A stretch of DNA of 64,000 nt from UBA2336 sp031395485 (GCA_031395485.1 JANNUS010000004.1:84572-148571), one strand, 5' to 3'. Counted from the first letter of the stretch, positions 1 through 9,890 are shown. Program-made: numbers and translations. Notes: generated from the sequence alone by a model not told the origin.

Positions 1-1371
1 ATAAAGGGTAGCGTAGAGGGCGAAAATTTCAATACATGGTTTAAGCCCATTGTACCGCTTACAGTTGAGGGAGACGTATTAACGATTCAGGTTCCTTCAC
101 AGTTTTTTTACGAGTGGCTCGAAGATAATTATGTTCCTGTTTTAAAAAAGGCGTTGAGCATCGTGCTTGGCCCAACCGGACGTTTAGAATATTCGGTAAT
201 AGTCGATAGTGGAAATACGAGTAACCCTCCGGTTTCTGTACACTACCCAAATGGAATGGGTACGAAGCGAAATCATGTGAATGGAACCGGTGATGAGTAT
301 TCGCCATTTTCGTTTAGAGCTCTAAATCCTCAAACTGTCAATTCAAGGCTAAACCCTACTTATACGTTTGATAATTTTGTTGAAGGCGATTGTAATCGAT
401 TGGCGCGTTCGGCCGGAGTTGCGGTTGCCAAAAAGCCCGGTATTACTTCCTTTAATCCATTGATGTTGTACGGTGGTGTTGGTGTTGGTAAAACGCATTT
501 GGTGCAGGCAATCGGAAATGAGATTCGGAATAACATGCCTTCTAAAATTGTTCTGTATGTCGATCAGAATGATTTTACAACACAATTCCTGAACGCCTTA
601 CAGAATCATAAACTTCAGGATTTTCAGAATTTCTATTTGCAAGTAGACTTACTGATTCTTGACGATGTTCAGTTTTTGGCAGGTCGTGAAAAAACACAGG
701 AGATTTTCTTCCATATTTTTAATCAGCTGCACCAATCTGGCAAGCAAGTTATCATGACTAGTGATTGCCCTCCCCGAGACATGAAAGGGTTTCAGGAACG
801 GTTACTATCGCGTTTTAAGTGGGGGCTTACAGCTGATTTACAGGAGCCTGATTTTGAAACCAAATTAGCTATTATTCATCGCAAGATGCAAGCTGATGGA
901 ATTGACATTCCAACAGAAGTTGCTGAGTATCTGGCATACAGTGTAGACACAAACCTTCGAGACATGGAGGGTGTACTTAATTCGCTTTTGTTCCATGCCA
1001 CACTTTTAAAAAAGAACATTGACCTGGAGTTGGCAAAGGAAGTTCTAAAAAATATAATCAAAGAAATTCAATCAGATGTAAGTGTTGACTTTATCCAGAA
1101 AACTGTTTCAGAATATTTTAAAGTGGATATGGAGTCGTTGAAAAGTAAAATCAAAAAGCGCGAAATCGTTATTCCACGCCAGGTCGCAATGTATTTCTGC
1201 AAACGGTATACTCAATTAACGCTTGCCCTGATCGGCAATAATTTTGGAGGCCGCGATCATAGCACGGTGATTCACGCACTTGAATCGGTAGAAGACATGA
1301 TGAAGGCTGACCCGAACTTTAAAGCGTCTGTAGATGAACTTGGTAAGAAGTTGAAGCTGAGAATGAATTGA
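1..1371 (+). CDS. dnaA: Chromosomal replication initiator DnaA (5' end outside window)
   Basis: Initiates chromosome replication by binding DnaA boxes at oriC and opening the duplex as an ATP-bound oligomer. The open frame runs from base 1, so the start codon and probably about 15-20 codons lie upstream; 456 residues are visible. Domain I remains in part (NTWFKP near base 31). The AAA+ domain has Walker A GGVGVGKT at bases 472-495 and Walker B LLILDDVQF. The C-terminal domain IV carries the DNA-binding signature GRDHSTV near base 1250. It faces the convergent htrA gene across about 75 bases. dnaN does not follow, which is usual for Bacteroidota. The oriC region is not identifiable here. Confidence 0.97.
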   Translation: MKGSVEGENFNTWFKPIVPLTVEGDVLTIQVPSQFFYEWLEDNYVPVLKKALSIVLGPTGRLEYSVIVDSGNTSNPPVSVHYPNGMGTKRNHVNGTGDEYSPFSFRALNPQTVNSRLNPTYTFDNFVEGDCNRLARSAGVAVAKKPGITSFNPLMLYGGVGVGKTHLVQAIGNEIRNNMPSKIVLYVDQNDFTTQFLNALQNHKLQDFQNFYLQVDLLILDDVQFLAGREKTQEIFFHIFNQLHQSGKQVIMTSDCPPRDMKGFQERLLSRFKWGLTADLQEPDFETKLAIIHRKMQADGIDIPTEVAEYLAYSVDTNLRDMEGVLNSLLFHATLLKKNIDLELAKEVLKNIIKEIQSDVSVDFIQKTVSEYFKVDMESLKSKIKKREIVIPRQVAMYFCKRYTQLTLALIGNNFGGRDHSTVIHALESVEDMMKADPNFKASVDELGKKLKLRMN

Positions 1372-1446
1372 AATTTATCGGTTAATAGTTATCCGTGAAT
1401 GGCTTGCAATTATTGCTAGTAACAGAGAACTATTGACGATTAACTG

Positions 1447-2874
1447 TTATCGCAACATAAAATTGTACGGTATTGCTTCCCGTGCTCCATTCATTCCATA
1501 CAGGTTAACCCTCCCTTTATATTTTTCAAAAAAGTCAATGACTTCCTGCGGATCACTTACCCGTACTCGGTTAATCGATATGATCGTATAATTTTCAGGC
1601 ACCCCAAGTTTTTTCATATACCCCTCCGTGATTCTAAAAATCTTTACCCCATAGTCGGTGGCTTCAAGTTGCGCCCCCATAGTTTTTGAATCATATATTT
1701 TTCGATTAACCTTTTCAATAGTGCCTGCACGGTTTACGAGGATTATTGAAACATTCGCGATTTTGTTATCGCGGAGGTACGTAACATTTATTTTATCGCC
1801 CGGGTAACGATAGCTCAGTTCCTCTTCAAACACACTGGTGCTGTTAATTTCCTGGCTATTAATCTTTGTAATAATATCGCCAGGTTTTAAACCCGATTCC
1901 GAGGCTGGGCCAACCTCCTCAACCTGTTCTAACAATACACCGTTAAAATTTTTAACATCTGTACTGAGTTTGTATTTTTTAGCATTTTGATAATCGTAGT
2001 CAGCTACCTTACCCCCAAAGAGTGCTTTTTGAACAACACCAAATTTGATTAGGTCTTCAACCACTTTTTTGGCGATGTCTACTGGTATAGCAAATGCATA
2101 GCCGGTATAACTTCCGGTTCTTGACAAGATAGCAGTATTTATGCCTACGAGTTCGCCACTTTTATTTACCAGTGCCCCACCACTGTTGCCTGGGTTAATG
2201 GCTGCATCTGTTTGGATAAAGGATTCAATCGGAAATTTATCTTCAAGAATTCCAATTCTTCTTCCCTTGGCACTTACGATTCCAACCGTTACGGTTGAAG
2301 AAAGTGAAAATGGATTTCCGACTGCCACTACCCACTCACCAACCTGAAGCGTATTGGAGTGCCCCAACGTAATTGGAGGCAAACCTTTTTCATTTATTTT
2401 AAGTACTGCCAAGTCGGTTGAAGGATCGGTGCCAATGAGATCGGCAGGGTATACTCTTTTGTTATAGATTACCTCAATCTTTTCAGCTGAGCCAACCACA
2501 TGATTGTTTGTTACGATATGCCCATCCTGAGAAAAAATTACGCCCGAGCCACTGCTTACCCGTGTTTGTGCGTTGCCCCCGCCAAACATTAAGTCCCAAT
2601 AGGAGGAAGAAGCACCTTGCGAAATGCTATTAATATAAACCACGCTGGGGATGGCTCGTGTTGCAGCCTCACTAAAGTCAACTGCGGCTGCTGCAGGATT
2701 TAATGTTGCAGGAGTTGATACAGATTGATAAGATTTTGGATCGCTGTATGAAACCATGTCAATGGCTGGATCTTGGGGGAGATTTGGATATGTGTTGATA
2801 AAAAATTTAAAGCAAACAAGGGCCCCAACAAAACCGGCTATAAATGCGATGGCAATAATTTTAAGGGTCTTCAT
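1447..2874 (-). CDS. HtrA/DegP-family periplasmic serine protease with PDZ domains
   Basis: Envelope quality-control protease that degrades or refolds misfolded periplasmic proteins. The 475-residue product has an N-terminal hydrophobic segment (about 5-27) that acts as a signal or anchor, then a trypsin-like domain with the triad His125 (TNNHVV), Asp154 (STDLAV) and Ser231 (NPGNSGG). A PDZ domain follows at about 280-375 and a weaker PDZ-like region at about 395-470. Length fits the DegP/DegQ class with two C-terminal PDZ modules, the second divergent. A TAATTTTG element on the minus strand (2939-2932) could be its -7 box. The exact Deg subtype is not resolved. Confidence 0.93.
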   Translation of the reverse strand: MKTLKIIAIAFIAGFVGALVCFKFFINTYPNLPQDPAIDMVSYSDPKSYQSVSTPATLNPAAAAVDFSEAATRAIPSVVYINSISQGASSSYWDLMFGGGNAQTRVSSGSGVIFSQDGHIVTNNHVVGSAEKIEVIYNKRVYPADLIGTDPSTDLAVLKINEKGLPPITLGHSNTLQVGEWVVAVGNPFSLSSTVTVGIVSAKGRRIGILEDKFPIESFIQTDAAINPGNSGGALVNKSGELVGINTAILSRTGSYTGYAFAIPVDIAKKVVEDLIKFGVVQKALFGGKVADYDYQNAKKYKLSTDVKNFNGVLLEQVEEVGPASESGLKPGDIITKINSQEINSTSVFEEELSYRYPGDKINVTYLRDNKIANVSIILVNRAGTIEKVNRKIYDSKTMGAQLEATDYGVKIFRITEGYMKKLGVPENYTIISINRVRVSDPQEVIDFFEKYKGRVNLYGMNGAREAIPYNFMLR

Positions 2875-3006
2875 AATGTTTTTCTAACGACTACTGATGA
2901 TTGAAACGACTATTAAGTTTAATAGGTTCTCCAAAATTAATCCTTAGTATTCGTAACTCAGGACTCAGGACTAAATACTAACGACTAATTATTACCTTGC
3001 AAATCT

Positions 3007-4503
3007 ATGGGAATACGATCAATACTGGCAAAACCTTTTGCGGCATTTATTGCATCAGAAACGAAGCGATGGTCGCGCGAGCCCGAGGTACATCAGGCTA
3101 AAATAATGGAACATTTGATTGATCAGGCAAATCAAACCTCTTTTGGTAAGGATCATTCTTTTGGTTTGATTAAAAACTATGATGATTTCAAGAAAAATAT
3201 TCCTATTCGGGACTACGAGCAACTAAGACCGTACATGGATAGAGTAGTAGCTGGAGAGGCAGACGTGCTTTGGCCAGGGAAGCCAGCATACTTTGCAAAG
3301 ACTTCCGGTACTACTTCTGGCACGAAGTACATACCGCTTTCAAAGGAATCTGTTCCATGTCACATTAACAGTGCTAGAAATGCTTTGTTAAGCTACGTTC
3401 ATGAAACGGGCAAGGCTAAATTTTTGGATGGTAGTTTGATTTTTCTTTCCGGTAGCCCCGAAATGGATGAGCATGCCGGAATAAAAACAGGGCGCCTTTC
3501 AGGCATCGTCAATCATCATGTACCCGGTTATTTGCGAACAAATCAAAAACCAAGTTATGCTACCAATTGTATAGAGGACTGGGAAGAGAAGCTTGATAAG
3601 ATTATTGAAGAAACGCTTCACGCAGATATGACCCTGATCTCCGGTATTCCACCATGGGCGCAAATGTATTTTGATAAAATCCAATTGCGTACAGGAAAAA
3701 AGATAAAGGATGTATTTCCAAATTTTGAAATGTTCGTGTATGGCGGTGTAAACTTTGAACCATATCGGGCAAAACTATTCGATACGATTGGAAAAAAAAT
3801 TGACTCGATAGAAACCTATCCGGCATCCGAAGGATTTATTGCTTACCAGGATTCACAAACCGAACAAGGTTTGCTAATGCTGCTAAACCATGGAATATTT
3901 TATGAGTTCATTCCAACCGATGAGTATTTTAATGCGAGCCCAACAAGATTGTGTATTGAAGAAGTAGTGTTAGGAAAGAATTATGCGCTTATCATTAATA
4001 GCAATGCCGGCCTGTGGGGCTACTCGATTGGTGATACTGTAAAGTTTGTTTCTAAAAACCCGTATCGGATTGTCGTTACTGGTCGCATTAAACATTTTAT
4101 TTCCGCTTTTGGCGAACACGTTATTGGAGAGGAAGTAGAAAAGGCCATGAAGTTTACGATGGAAAAATTTTCAAGCGTTGAACTTGCCGAGTTTACCGTA
4201 GCGCCCCAGGTAGCGCCTGCCGAAGGGTTACCACATCATGAATGGTTTATTGAGTTTTCGAAAGCCCCTCAAGATTTAAATGCTTTTTCAATCGAACTTG
4301 ATAACCATTTACGCAAACTCAATGTTTATTATGATGATCTGATTACCGGAAATATTTTAAGAACCCTGAAAATTAATCCGTTAAAGAAAAATGGCTTTAT
4401 TGATTATATGAAATCTCAAGGCAAATTAGGCGGGCAAAACAAAGTGCCGAGGCTGTCGAACGACCGAAAAATTGCCGATCAACTTTCACCCTACTTTCTC
4501 TGA
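3007..4503 (+). CDS. GH3-family acyl-adenylating enzyme
   Basis: Member of the GH3 branch of the ANL adenylate-forming superfamily. Plant members conjugate amino acids to jasmonate or auxin through an acyl-AMP; the substrate of bacterial members is mostly unknown. The 498-residue protein has the phosphate-binding motif TSGTTSGTKYIP at about residues 99-110, and a GYSIGDTVKF segment about two-thirds in, where the family contacts adenylate. Length matches the family. A TACCTTG element at 2993-2999, just before the ATG, resembles a -7 box. The stop codon lies one base before the favoured TTG start of dxr, suggesting co-transcription. Substrate not predicted. Confidence 0.88.
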   Translation: MGIRSILAKPFAAFIASETKRWSREPEVHQAKIMEHLIDQANQTSFGKDHSFGLIKNYDDFKKNIPIRDYEQLRPYMDRVVAGEADVLWPGKPAYFAKTSGTTSGTKYIPLSKESVPCHINSARNALLSYVHETGKAKFLDGSLIFLSGSPEMDEHAGIKTGRLSGIVNHHVPGYLRTNQKPSYATNCIEDWEEKLDKIIEETLHADMTLISGIPPWAQMYFDKIQLRTGKKIKDVFPNFEMFVYGGVNFEPYRAKLFDTIGKKIDSIETYPASEGFIAYQDSQTEQGLLMLLNHGIFYEFIPTDEYFNASPTRLCIEEVVLGKNYALIINSNAGLWGYSIGDTVKFVSKNPYRIVVTGRIKHFISAFGEHVIGEEVEKAMKFTMEKFSSVELAEFTVAPQVAPAEGLPHHEWFIEFSKAPQDLNAFSIELDNHLRKLNVYYDDLITGNILRTLKINPLKKNGFIDYMKSQGKLGGQNKVPRLSNDRKIADQLSPYFL

Positions 4504-4504
4504 T

Positions 4505-5668
4505 TTGAAAACTCAAGCAAAAAGAATTGCGATTTTAGGCTCAACGGGATCCATCGGAACGCAAGCCTTGGAAGTTATTGCAGCGCACCCTGAAAACCTT
4601 CAGGTAGAAGTGTTGACTGCTCAGAGCAATGCTGATTTGCTCATTGAACAAGCGAAGAAGTTCAATCCGAATGCAGTTGTTATTGTAAATGAGTCATTAT
4701 ATCCCAAAGTAAAAGAGGCACTTGTACCGCACGACATAAAAGTTTACGCAGGAGAAAAAGCATTGGCATCCGTTGTGGAGATGGATACAATTGATCTGGT
4801 ATTAACTGCGTTGGTTGGATATTCCGGATTGAAGCCAACGATTAATGCTATACAAGCCGGAAAGAATATTGCGTTAGCAAATAAAGAAACGCTTGTTGTA
4901 GCGGGCGAACTTGTAACCAAGCTTGCGCAGGAGAAAGGAGTGAATATTTATCCGGTAGACTCTGAACACTCAGCAATCTTCCAATGCATTGTTGGTGAAT
5001 TTCATAATAAAATTGAGAAGATAATTCTTACAGCTTCGGGCGGGCCGTTTCGCGGAAAGAAAATCGAAGAACTTAGATTGGTTACAAAAGCACAAGCATT
5101 AAAGCATCCTAACTGGACGATGGGAGCTAAAGTTACGATTGACTCGGCTACTTTAATGAACAAAGGGCTGGAAGTGATTGAAGCAAAATGGTTATTCGGT
5201 TTAAAAGCCGAGCAAGTAGAAGTAGTAGTTCATCCACAATCTATTGTTCACTCCATGGTTCAGTTTGAGGATGGCTCCATAAAGGCGCAAATGGGGTTGC
5301 CCGATATGCGGCTTCCCATTCAGTTTGCAATGACTTACCCCGAAAGACTTAAATCTGAATTTCCACGGTTTAATTTTTCGAACTACCCGGCTCTAACATT
5401 TGAAAAGCCCGATACCGAAACTTTTCGTAATCTTGCGCTCGCTTTTGAGGCGTTGAACCGTGGTGGCAATATGCCTTGCGTGCTCAATGCAGCCAATGAA
5501 GTTGCTGTTGATGCGTTTTTGAAGGATAGGATAGGTTTTTTAGAAATGTCGGAGGTAGTGGAACAATGTCTGGGAAAAATGGATTATATCGCAAATCCAT
5601 TGTACGAAGATTACGTTCACACGGATACCGAAACTAGGGTAAGGGCATTGGAGTTTGTAGCAAGATAG
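4505..5668 (+). CDS. dxr: 1-deoxy-D-xylulose-5-phosphate reductoisomerase
   Basis: Second enzyme of the MEP isoprenoid pathway: rearranges and reduces DXP to 2-C-methyl-D-erythritol 4-phosphate with NADPH in the cytosol. The N-terminal nucleotide-binding motif is ILGSTGSIG. The catalytic domain shows DSEHSAIFQ, TASGGPF and NKGLEVIEAKWLF, all characteristic of Dxr. I chose the TTG at 4505 (387 residues) because it puts only a short lead before ILGSTGSIG, as in other Dxr proteins. An upstream TTG at 4472 would add 11 residues and overlap the GH3 gene by 32 bases. ispD of the same pathway lies about 15 kb away on the other strand. Confidence 0.95.
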   Translation: MKTQAKRIAILGSTGSIGTQALEVIAAHPENLQVEVLTAQSNADLLIEQAKKFNPNAVVIVNESLYPKVKEALVPHDIKVYAGEKALASVVEMDTIDLVLTALVGYSGLKPTINAIQAGKNIALANKETLVVAGELVTKLAQEKGVNIYPVDSEHSAIFQCIVGEFHNKIEKIILTASGGPFRGKKIEELRLVTKAQALKHPNWTMGAKVTIDSATLMNKGLEVIEAKWLFGLKAEQVEVVVHPQSIVHSMVQFEDGSIKAQMGLPDMRLPIQFAMTYPERLKSEFPRFNFSNYPALTFEKPDTETFRNLALAFEALNRGGNMPCVLNAANEVAVDAFLKDRIGFLEMSEVVEQCLGKMDYIANPLYEDYVHTDTETRVRALEFVAR

Positions 5669-5756
5669 AGGATATGGAATTAAGAAGATAGGGGAATAGG
5701 GGAATAGAGGGATATAAGGATTAACTGATAACAAATAACGATTAACAAGTTTAAAA
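5669..5756. other. Purine-rich low-complexity spacer between dxr and rseP
   Basis: This 88-base spacer contains tandem AGGGGAAT units (G runs at 5691-5694, 5699-5702, 5709-5711) followed by GATTAACTGATAAC...AACGATTAAC, a phrase that also appears in other gaps in this window. No gene or clear promoter is seen. Confidence 0.5.
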
Positions 5757-7085
5757 ATGGATTGGATGATTTCACTGGCTCAGCTTCTGTTGAGCATTTC
5801 AATTTTAGTAGCCGTACATGAAATGGGTCACTTGTTGGCCGCCAAGTATTTTGGCATGCGTGTTGAACAATTTTCAATTGGGTTTCCGCCAAAAATATGG
5901 TCCTTTCATAAAGGAGGAACAGAATACGCGATTAGCGCTATTCCGTTAGGCGGATATGTAAAAATTTCCGGAATGATTGATGAGTCGCTCGACACCGAAG
6001 CGATGAAACAAGAGCCACAACCGTGGGAGTTTCGCTCGAAGCCAGCCTGGCAGCGGCTTATCGTAATGCTCGGTGGTATTATCGTAAATGTTATTGTTGG
6101 TATTCTCATTTTTATCGGGCTTACGTTTGCCTTTGGCGATACGTTTTTGCTAAAAGACGAGATCAATAAAAACGGTGGTTTCCAGGTAGGACCCATCGGT
6201 GAAAGTATTGGCTTAAAAAGCGGTGATAAAATTGTTAAAATAAACGGAAGCGATTACACGTACTTTCAGGATTTAATAAAACCCGAAACACTTCTTTCAG
6301 ATAATGCTTATTATACAGTAGAGCGTGCTGGAGAAACACTTGATGTTCAACTTCCGGGTGACTTCATTCAGAAGTTCAGCAAGAAGGACGGCTTGCGTAA
6401 TTTTTTAGGATTCCGCATTCCTCCAGTAGTAGAGGAGGTTTCACCCGGTAGTGTTGCTGAAAAAATTGGATTGAAAAAAGGTGATTTGATAGCTTCGGTT
6501 AATGGTCAATCGGTTCAGTACCAAGATCAAATCGGATCTTTGGTGCAGGCTACAAAAGATTCAATCGCTATTACTATTGCAAGAGGAAGCGAAACGCTTT
6601 CCTTTAAAGAGAGTTTCAAAGACCAAAAAAGTATTGGCTTTTATGCGGCAGTTCCTGAGGAGTTTATGAAGGTCGCTGAAAAGAAAATTACGTACGGATT
6701 TTTTGAGTCCATCCCAATGGGTACAGTGAGGGCATTCACTACGCTTACTACACAAGTAAAAGCTTTTGGAAAAATATTTTCAGGCGTACTGTCTCCTAAA
6801 GAATCATTATCGGGTCCGATTGGTATTATGCAAGCCTTTGGCAAGACTTGGGATTGGGAGCGCTTTTGGTCGTTAACCGGTGTGCTTTCATTAGTACTTG
6901 CGTTTATGAATTTGTTACCAATACCGGCACTCGATGGAGGTCATGTGGTGTTCCTAACGTACGAAATGGTATCGCGCAGAAAGCCTTCCGATAAATTTTT
7001 AGAAAACGCTCAAAAAGTAGGTATGGTATTTTTGCTTACGCTGATGGTGCTCATTTTTGCGAATGATATAATCAAGTTGTTCTAA
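5757..7085 (+). CDS. rseP: RIP site-2 metalloprotease RseP
   Basis: Intramembrane zinc protease of the S2P family. It cleaves transmembrane anti-sigma factors and remnant signal peptides. The 442-residue protein has the zinc motif HEMGH at residues 21-25 inside the first membrane helix, the membrane-embedded LPIPALDGGH motif near 385-395 that supplies the third zinc ligand, and two central PDZ domains (about 135-200 and 210-285). The C-terminus is a hydrophobic helix. The dxr-rseP order is common in bacteria, where both belong to envelope and isoprenoid gene clusters. The ATG start gives an N-terminus that matches the family. Confidence 0.95.
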   Translation: MDWMISLAQLLLSISILVAVHEMGHLLAAKYFGMRVEQFSIGFPPKIWSFHKGGTEYAISAIPLGGYVKISGMIDESLDTEAMKQEPQPWEFRSKPAWQRLIVMLGGIIVNVIVGILIFIGLTFAFGDTFLLKDEINKNGGFQVGPIGESIGLKSGDKIVKINGSDYTYFQDLIKPETLLSDNAYYTVERAGETLDVQLPGDFIQKFSKKDGLRNFLGFRIPPVVEEVSPGSVAEKIGLKKGDLIASVNGQSVQYQDQIGSLVQATKDSIAITIARGSETLSFKESFKDQKSIGFYAAVPEEFMKVAEKKITYGFFESIPMGTVRAFTTLTTQVKAFGKIFSGVLSPKESLSGPIGIMQAFGKTWDWERFWSLTGVLSLVLAFMNLLPIPALDGGHVVFLTYEMVSRRKPSDKFLENAQKVGMVFLLTLMVLIFANDIIKLF

Positions 7086-7090
7086 GACGG

Positions 7091-7726
7091 TTGAGCAAGT
7101 ACATTCTTATATTGTTTGTCGTATTTGGCACGTCCATAGTTTTTGCGCAAGGCGATATTCTAACGGACTCGGTCAAAGTCGAAGGAGTATACTTAACCTT
7201 CGATGATTTTAGAAAGAACTCTCCCTCTTTTCCCGGAAAGGTAAGGATCATGAAATACCAGATTAGAATCTTTGACGAAGCTGATCACGAGTTTATGAGT
7301 ATAAAGGAAGCTTATTGGGGAGCTTGTTTGAACGACACAGTTTATATTTATCAAGACCTGGAAAACGCTTCAAGTAAACCACGAATTTATCCAATTCAAT
7401 TTATTGACAGGTATAGTTTTTTTTCAGGTTATTCCTCTAAAACAAGCGGTGCAATAGAAAATGGACCAGGGAGTTATAATCATGGAGATTTAGGAGATTC
7501 CCCTTTTGTTTTAAATACCACAACAAAGGAAGGGGAGTTTATTATTAACATTAATAATGGAATTATTTATGAGTTATCAGATAAGTTGATAAAAGCAATT
7601 TTGAAGGACGATCCTGAATTATCGAACTTATATGAAAATGATAAGGATAAGAAAGAGAACTTTAAAAAATACATTCTTGAGTACAACAGGAGGCATCCTG
7701 ATAAGATTAAACCAATGAATCACTAG
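7091..7726 (+). CDS. Secreted protein of unknown function
   Basis: I do not recognise a named family. The 211-residue product begins with a signal peptide (hydrophobic residues 4-17, likely cleavage after FAQ). The mature part starts with a YLTFDDFRKNSPS segment; similar segments, as far as I recall, occur in secreted proteins of other Bacteroidota, though I cannot name a domain. The C-terminus is Lys/Asn-rich (DKDKKENFKKYI). The start is TTG, five bases after the rseP stop, so co-transcription is likely, but the function need not be related. Lower G+C and more Asn/Lys than neighbours are noticeable by eye. Confidence 0.7.
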   Translation: MSKYILILFVVFGTSIVFAQGDILTDSVKVEGVYLTFDDFRKNSPSFPGKVRIMKYQIRIFDEADHEFMSIKEAYWGACLNDTVYIYQDLENASSKPRIYPIQFIDRYSFFSGYSSKTSGAIENGPGSYNHGDLGDSPFVLNTTTKEGEFIININNGIIYELSDKLIKAILKDDPELSNLYENDKDKKENFKKYILEYNRRHPDKIKPMNH

Positions 7727-7754
7727 GCTGTTTGTTTTAACTTTTGAGTAAACC

Positions 7755-9719
7755 CTACTCTTTTCTAATCTCAAACTCTACCCTTCTGTTAAGTTGGCGG
7801 TGATCATCATGCTCTTCTACAACGATTGGCTTTGAGCCTCCGTACCCAATTGCCGTAATTCGTGAAGCTTCAATTTTAAAAGTATAGGCTAGGTATGCCT
7901 TAATAGCATCGGCTCGTGCTTGCGACAGTCGAAGGTTAGTATCGGCTTTCCCTTTTGAATCTGTATGTCCTGAGATATTGAGTTTAAACCGAGGGTGATC
8001 AATAAGGAAGTTAGCGATTTTGTCAAGGTCTATGTGCATGGCTTCCAGTATATCGGCCTTTCCACTTTCAAATTCCAACGACTTAAAGGCTAGCTTACTT
8101 TCTATTGGTTCAGTTTCAATATCCATTTGCCGGTCACCGTCCAAAAAGAATATCTCTTCAATCCTAAAAAAATTATCGCCCTGAATAATCAATAGATATT
8201 CTCTTTTATTTATCAGGCTAAAATCAAAACTTCCATCGTCACGTAAAAACTTAGGTGCTACTTCAATGCCCTGATCCAAATCAATGATGGAGACAATCCC
8301 CTTGAAGGGTTTTCCGGTCTTGCCGCTCTTCAATGTACCCGTTAACTGAACAACAGCCTCGGGTTGAGCTTCCATGGGCACCGGGAAAGAATGTAAATCG
8401 AAATCAGCAGGGTCGGTTTCCGAGCGCGCATAATATAACTCGTGTGACTTGGAGTCTATCGTAAAATAATTCTCACTCCCAAACCCGTTCACAAGCGGCC
8501 CGATATTTTTTGGCTCGCCCCACGTGTTTTCACGCAAGTAAGATTTATAGATATCGAACTCACCAAAATTCAAGGGTTGACCGTTTGAGCTAAAGTATAG
8601 AACATTAAACTTGTGGTGAAAAAATGGGCTAACTTCATTGTTGCGAGTGTTAATAATAGGGCCAATGTTTTTTGATTTTTGCCAATGGCCTTGCATGTCT
8701 TTCACCGAGTAATAAATGTCGGCTAATCCAAATCCACCCAACCGATCGGAAGAAAAAAATAGCGTATCTCCGGAGTGCGATAGCGATGGGTGTGAGTCCC
8801 ACGAACCGGAGTTAATCGTGGCACCGAGATTACGAACATTACCCCATCCTTTTTCAGCGCCTTGCTCGGCAACAAAAATATCGCAACTACCATACGAGTC
8901 GGGCGAGTTGCAACGTGCAAAGAAAAGGTACTTGCCATCTTTACTCAAGCACGCAGACCCTTCGTTATAGCTGGTGTTTATTGTTTTAAATTCCTGGGCG
9001 TCCATCCAAATTCCGTACTCACGAATGCTAAAGAAAAGATCTTCATCATAATTACGCTCCAGGGTTTGAGTATGTGAATTTCGTTTTGATGAGAAGAGCA
9101 AGAGTGTATCAACATTGCCAATGGTAGGCGCATAGTCAGCTTTAAGTGAATTTACAGTTTGCCCCATGTTTACCAATACCCCTAGCGGTTGACGGAGTGT
9201 ATCAATTTCTAAGCGGTATTTTACAAGTTCAAAGTATTGTTCAAGCGGTACGTAATTGTCTTTTTCGTTTTTTGTAAGCGTGTCATACTCTTGTCGAACA
9301 ATAGTACCATCAATATTCTGGCGGTGATGCTTCAATACAAGTTTGTACAACAGAACAGCTTCACCTTTTTCGCCATACTTTTGAGATAGTTTGGCAAGTT
9401 GCCAAACCATGGGTGTGTTTTCTGAGAAATTTTCAATGCCAAAATTTCTCACATAGTCTTTTAAAGCGAGATATAGTTCCTGTTCTTGTAACGATTTTTC
9501 CAGGTTGAGTATTTGTTTCAACTTAATGGCATCTCGGTGAAAGGTGATTTCGTTTACATTCGGAAATGTAAAGATGTCAGATTGGCTGTAATTTGTCAGG
9601 CTATCGTTAAGCTGAACCACCCCGCCTTTTTTAAATTTCTTATTCTGTTTTTGAGCAGAAGCAGTGATTAACGGGAGCAGGCAAACAACTAAAATGCAGA
9701 CAAAAAAATGGGTTTTCAC
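7755..9719 (-). CDS. PD40-repeat OmpA-family outer-membrane protein
   Basis: Envelope protein that probably ties the outer membrane to peptidoglycan. The 654-residue chain has a signal peptide (about 1-22, ending ASAQ), an alpha-helical TPR-like segment (about 60-170), PD40/WD40-like beta-propeller repeats (about 235-440, with repeated LFFSS / LYFSS strands and GSCDIF, GLADIYY, GEFDIY motifs), a carboxypeptidase-regulatory-like beta domain (about 455-530), and a C-terminal OmpA domain with NISGHTDSKG and the LSQARADAIKAYL helix. This architecture is typical of Bacteroidota proteins related to T9SS PorE and similar. It runs opposite to its neighbours and converges on the secreted unknown. Confidence 0.9.
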   Translation of the reverse strand: MKTHFFVCILVVCLLPLITASAQKQNKKFKKGGVVQLNDSLTNYSQSDIFTFPNVNEITFHRDAIKLKQILNLEKSLQEQELYLALKDYVRNFGIENFSENTPMVWQLAKLSQKYGEKGEAVLLYKLVLKHHRQNIDGTIVRQEYDTLTKNEKDNYVPLEQYFELVKYRLEIDTLRQPLGVLVNMGQTVNSLKADYAPTIGNVDTLLLFSSKRNSHTQTLERNYDEDLFFSIREYGIWMDAQEFKTINTSYNEGSACLSKDGKYLFFARCNSPDSYGSCDIFVAEQGAEKGWGNVRNLGATINSGSWDSHPSLSHSGDTLFFSSDRLGGFGLADIYYSVKDMQGHWQKSKNIGPIINTRNNEVSPFFHHKFNVLYFSSNGQPLNFGEFDIYKSYLRENTWGEPKNIGPLVNGFGSENYFTIDSKSHELYYARSETDPADFDLHSFPVPMEAQPEAVVQLTGTLKSGKTGKPFKGIVSIIDLDQGIEVAPKFLRDDGSFDFSLINKREYLLIIQGDNFFRIEEIFFLDGDRQMDIETEPIESKLAFKSLEFESGKADILEAMHIDLDKIANFLIDHPRFKLNISGHTDSKGKADTNLRLSQARADAIKAYLAYTFKIEASRITAIGYGGSKPIVVEEHDDHRQLNRRVEFEIRKE

Positions 9720-9890
9720 TAAACTTTGGTTTTGAAAAAACTACTCCTTCATTTAAAGTTGAAACATTTTTGCTTCTTTTACAACCTGCCTGCCGGTAGG
9801 CAGGCTCACTTGGCATTACTATTGTCTTTTAGCGAGCTATGAATTTTTTGTGGTAGATAAGTAGTTGTTGTGTCATTATGGCATTGAATC
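9720..9890. other. Divergent intergenic region between the OmpA-family gene and lon
   Basis: Contains the starts of two divergent genes and a 20-base palindromic repeat at 9785-9804. No TAnnTTTG promoter with correct spacing was found for either gene. Confidence 0.4.
9785..9804. repeat. 20-base palindromic repeat, CCTGCC family, copy 1
   Basis: Two 10-base arms, CCTGCCTGCC and GGTAGGCAGG, pair with a single wobble and no loop. Near-identical palindromes occur at 55155-55174 and 61583-61602, always intergenic. Confidence 0.75.

Noticed and set aside
1372..1446. GGTTAATAGTTATCC / CGATTAACTGTTATCG phrases in the dnaA-htrA gap
   Set aside because: Similar AT-rich phrases recur in other gaps (5.7, 21.3, 41.5 kb), so not an origin element; too degenerate to define as a repeat.
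5691..5711. GGGG/GGGG/GGG runs, possible G-quadruplex
   Set aside because: Only three runs of three or more G; the fourth is a GG, so a stable quadruplex is doubtful.
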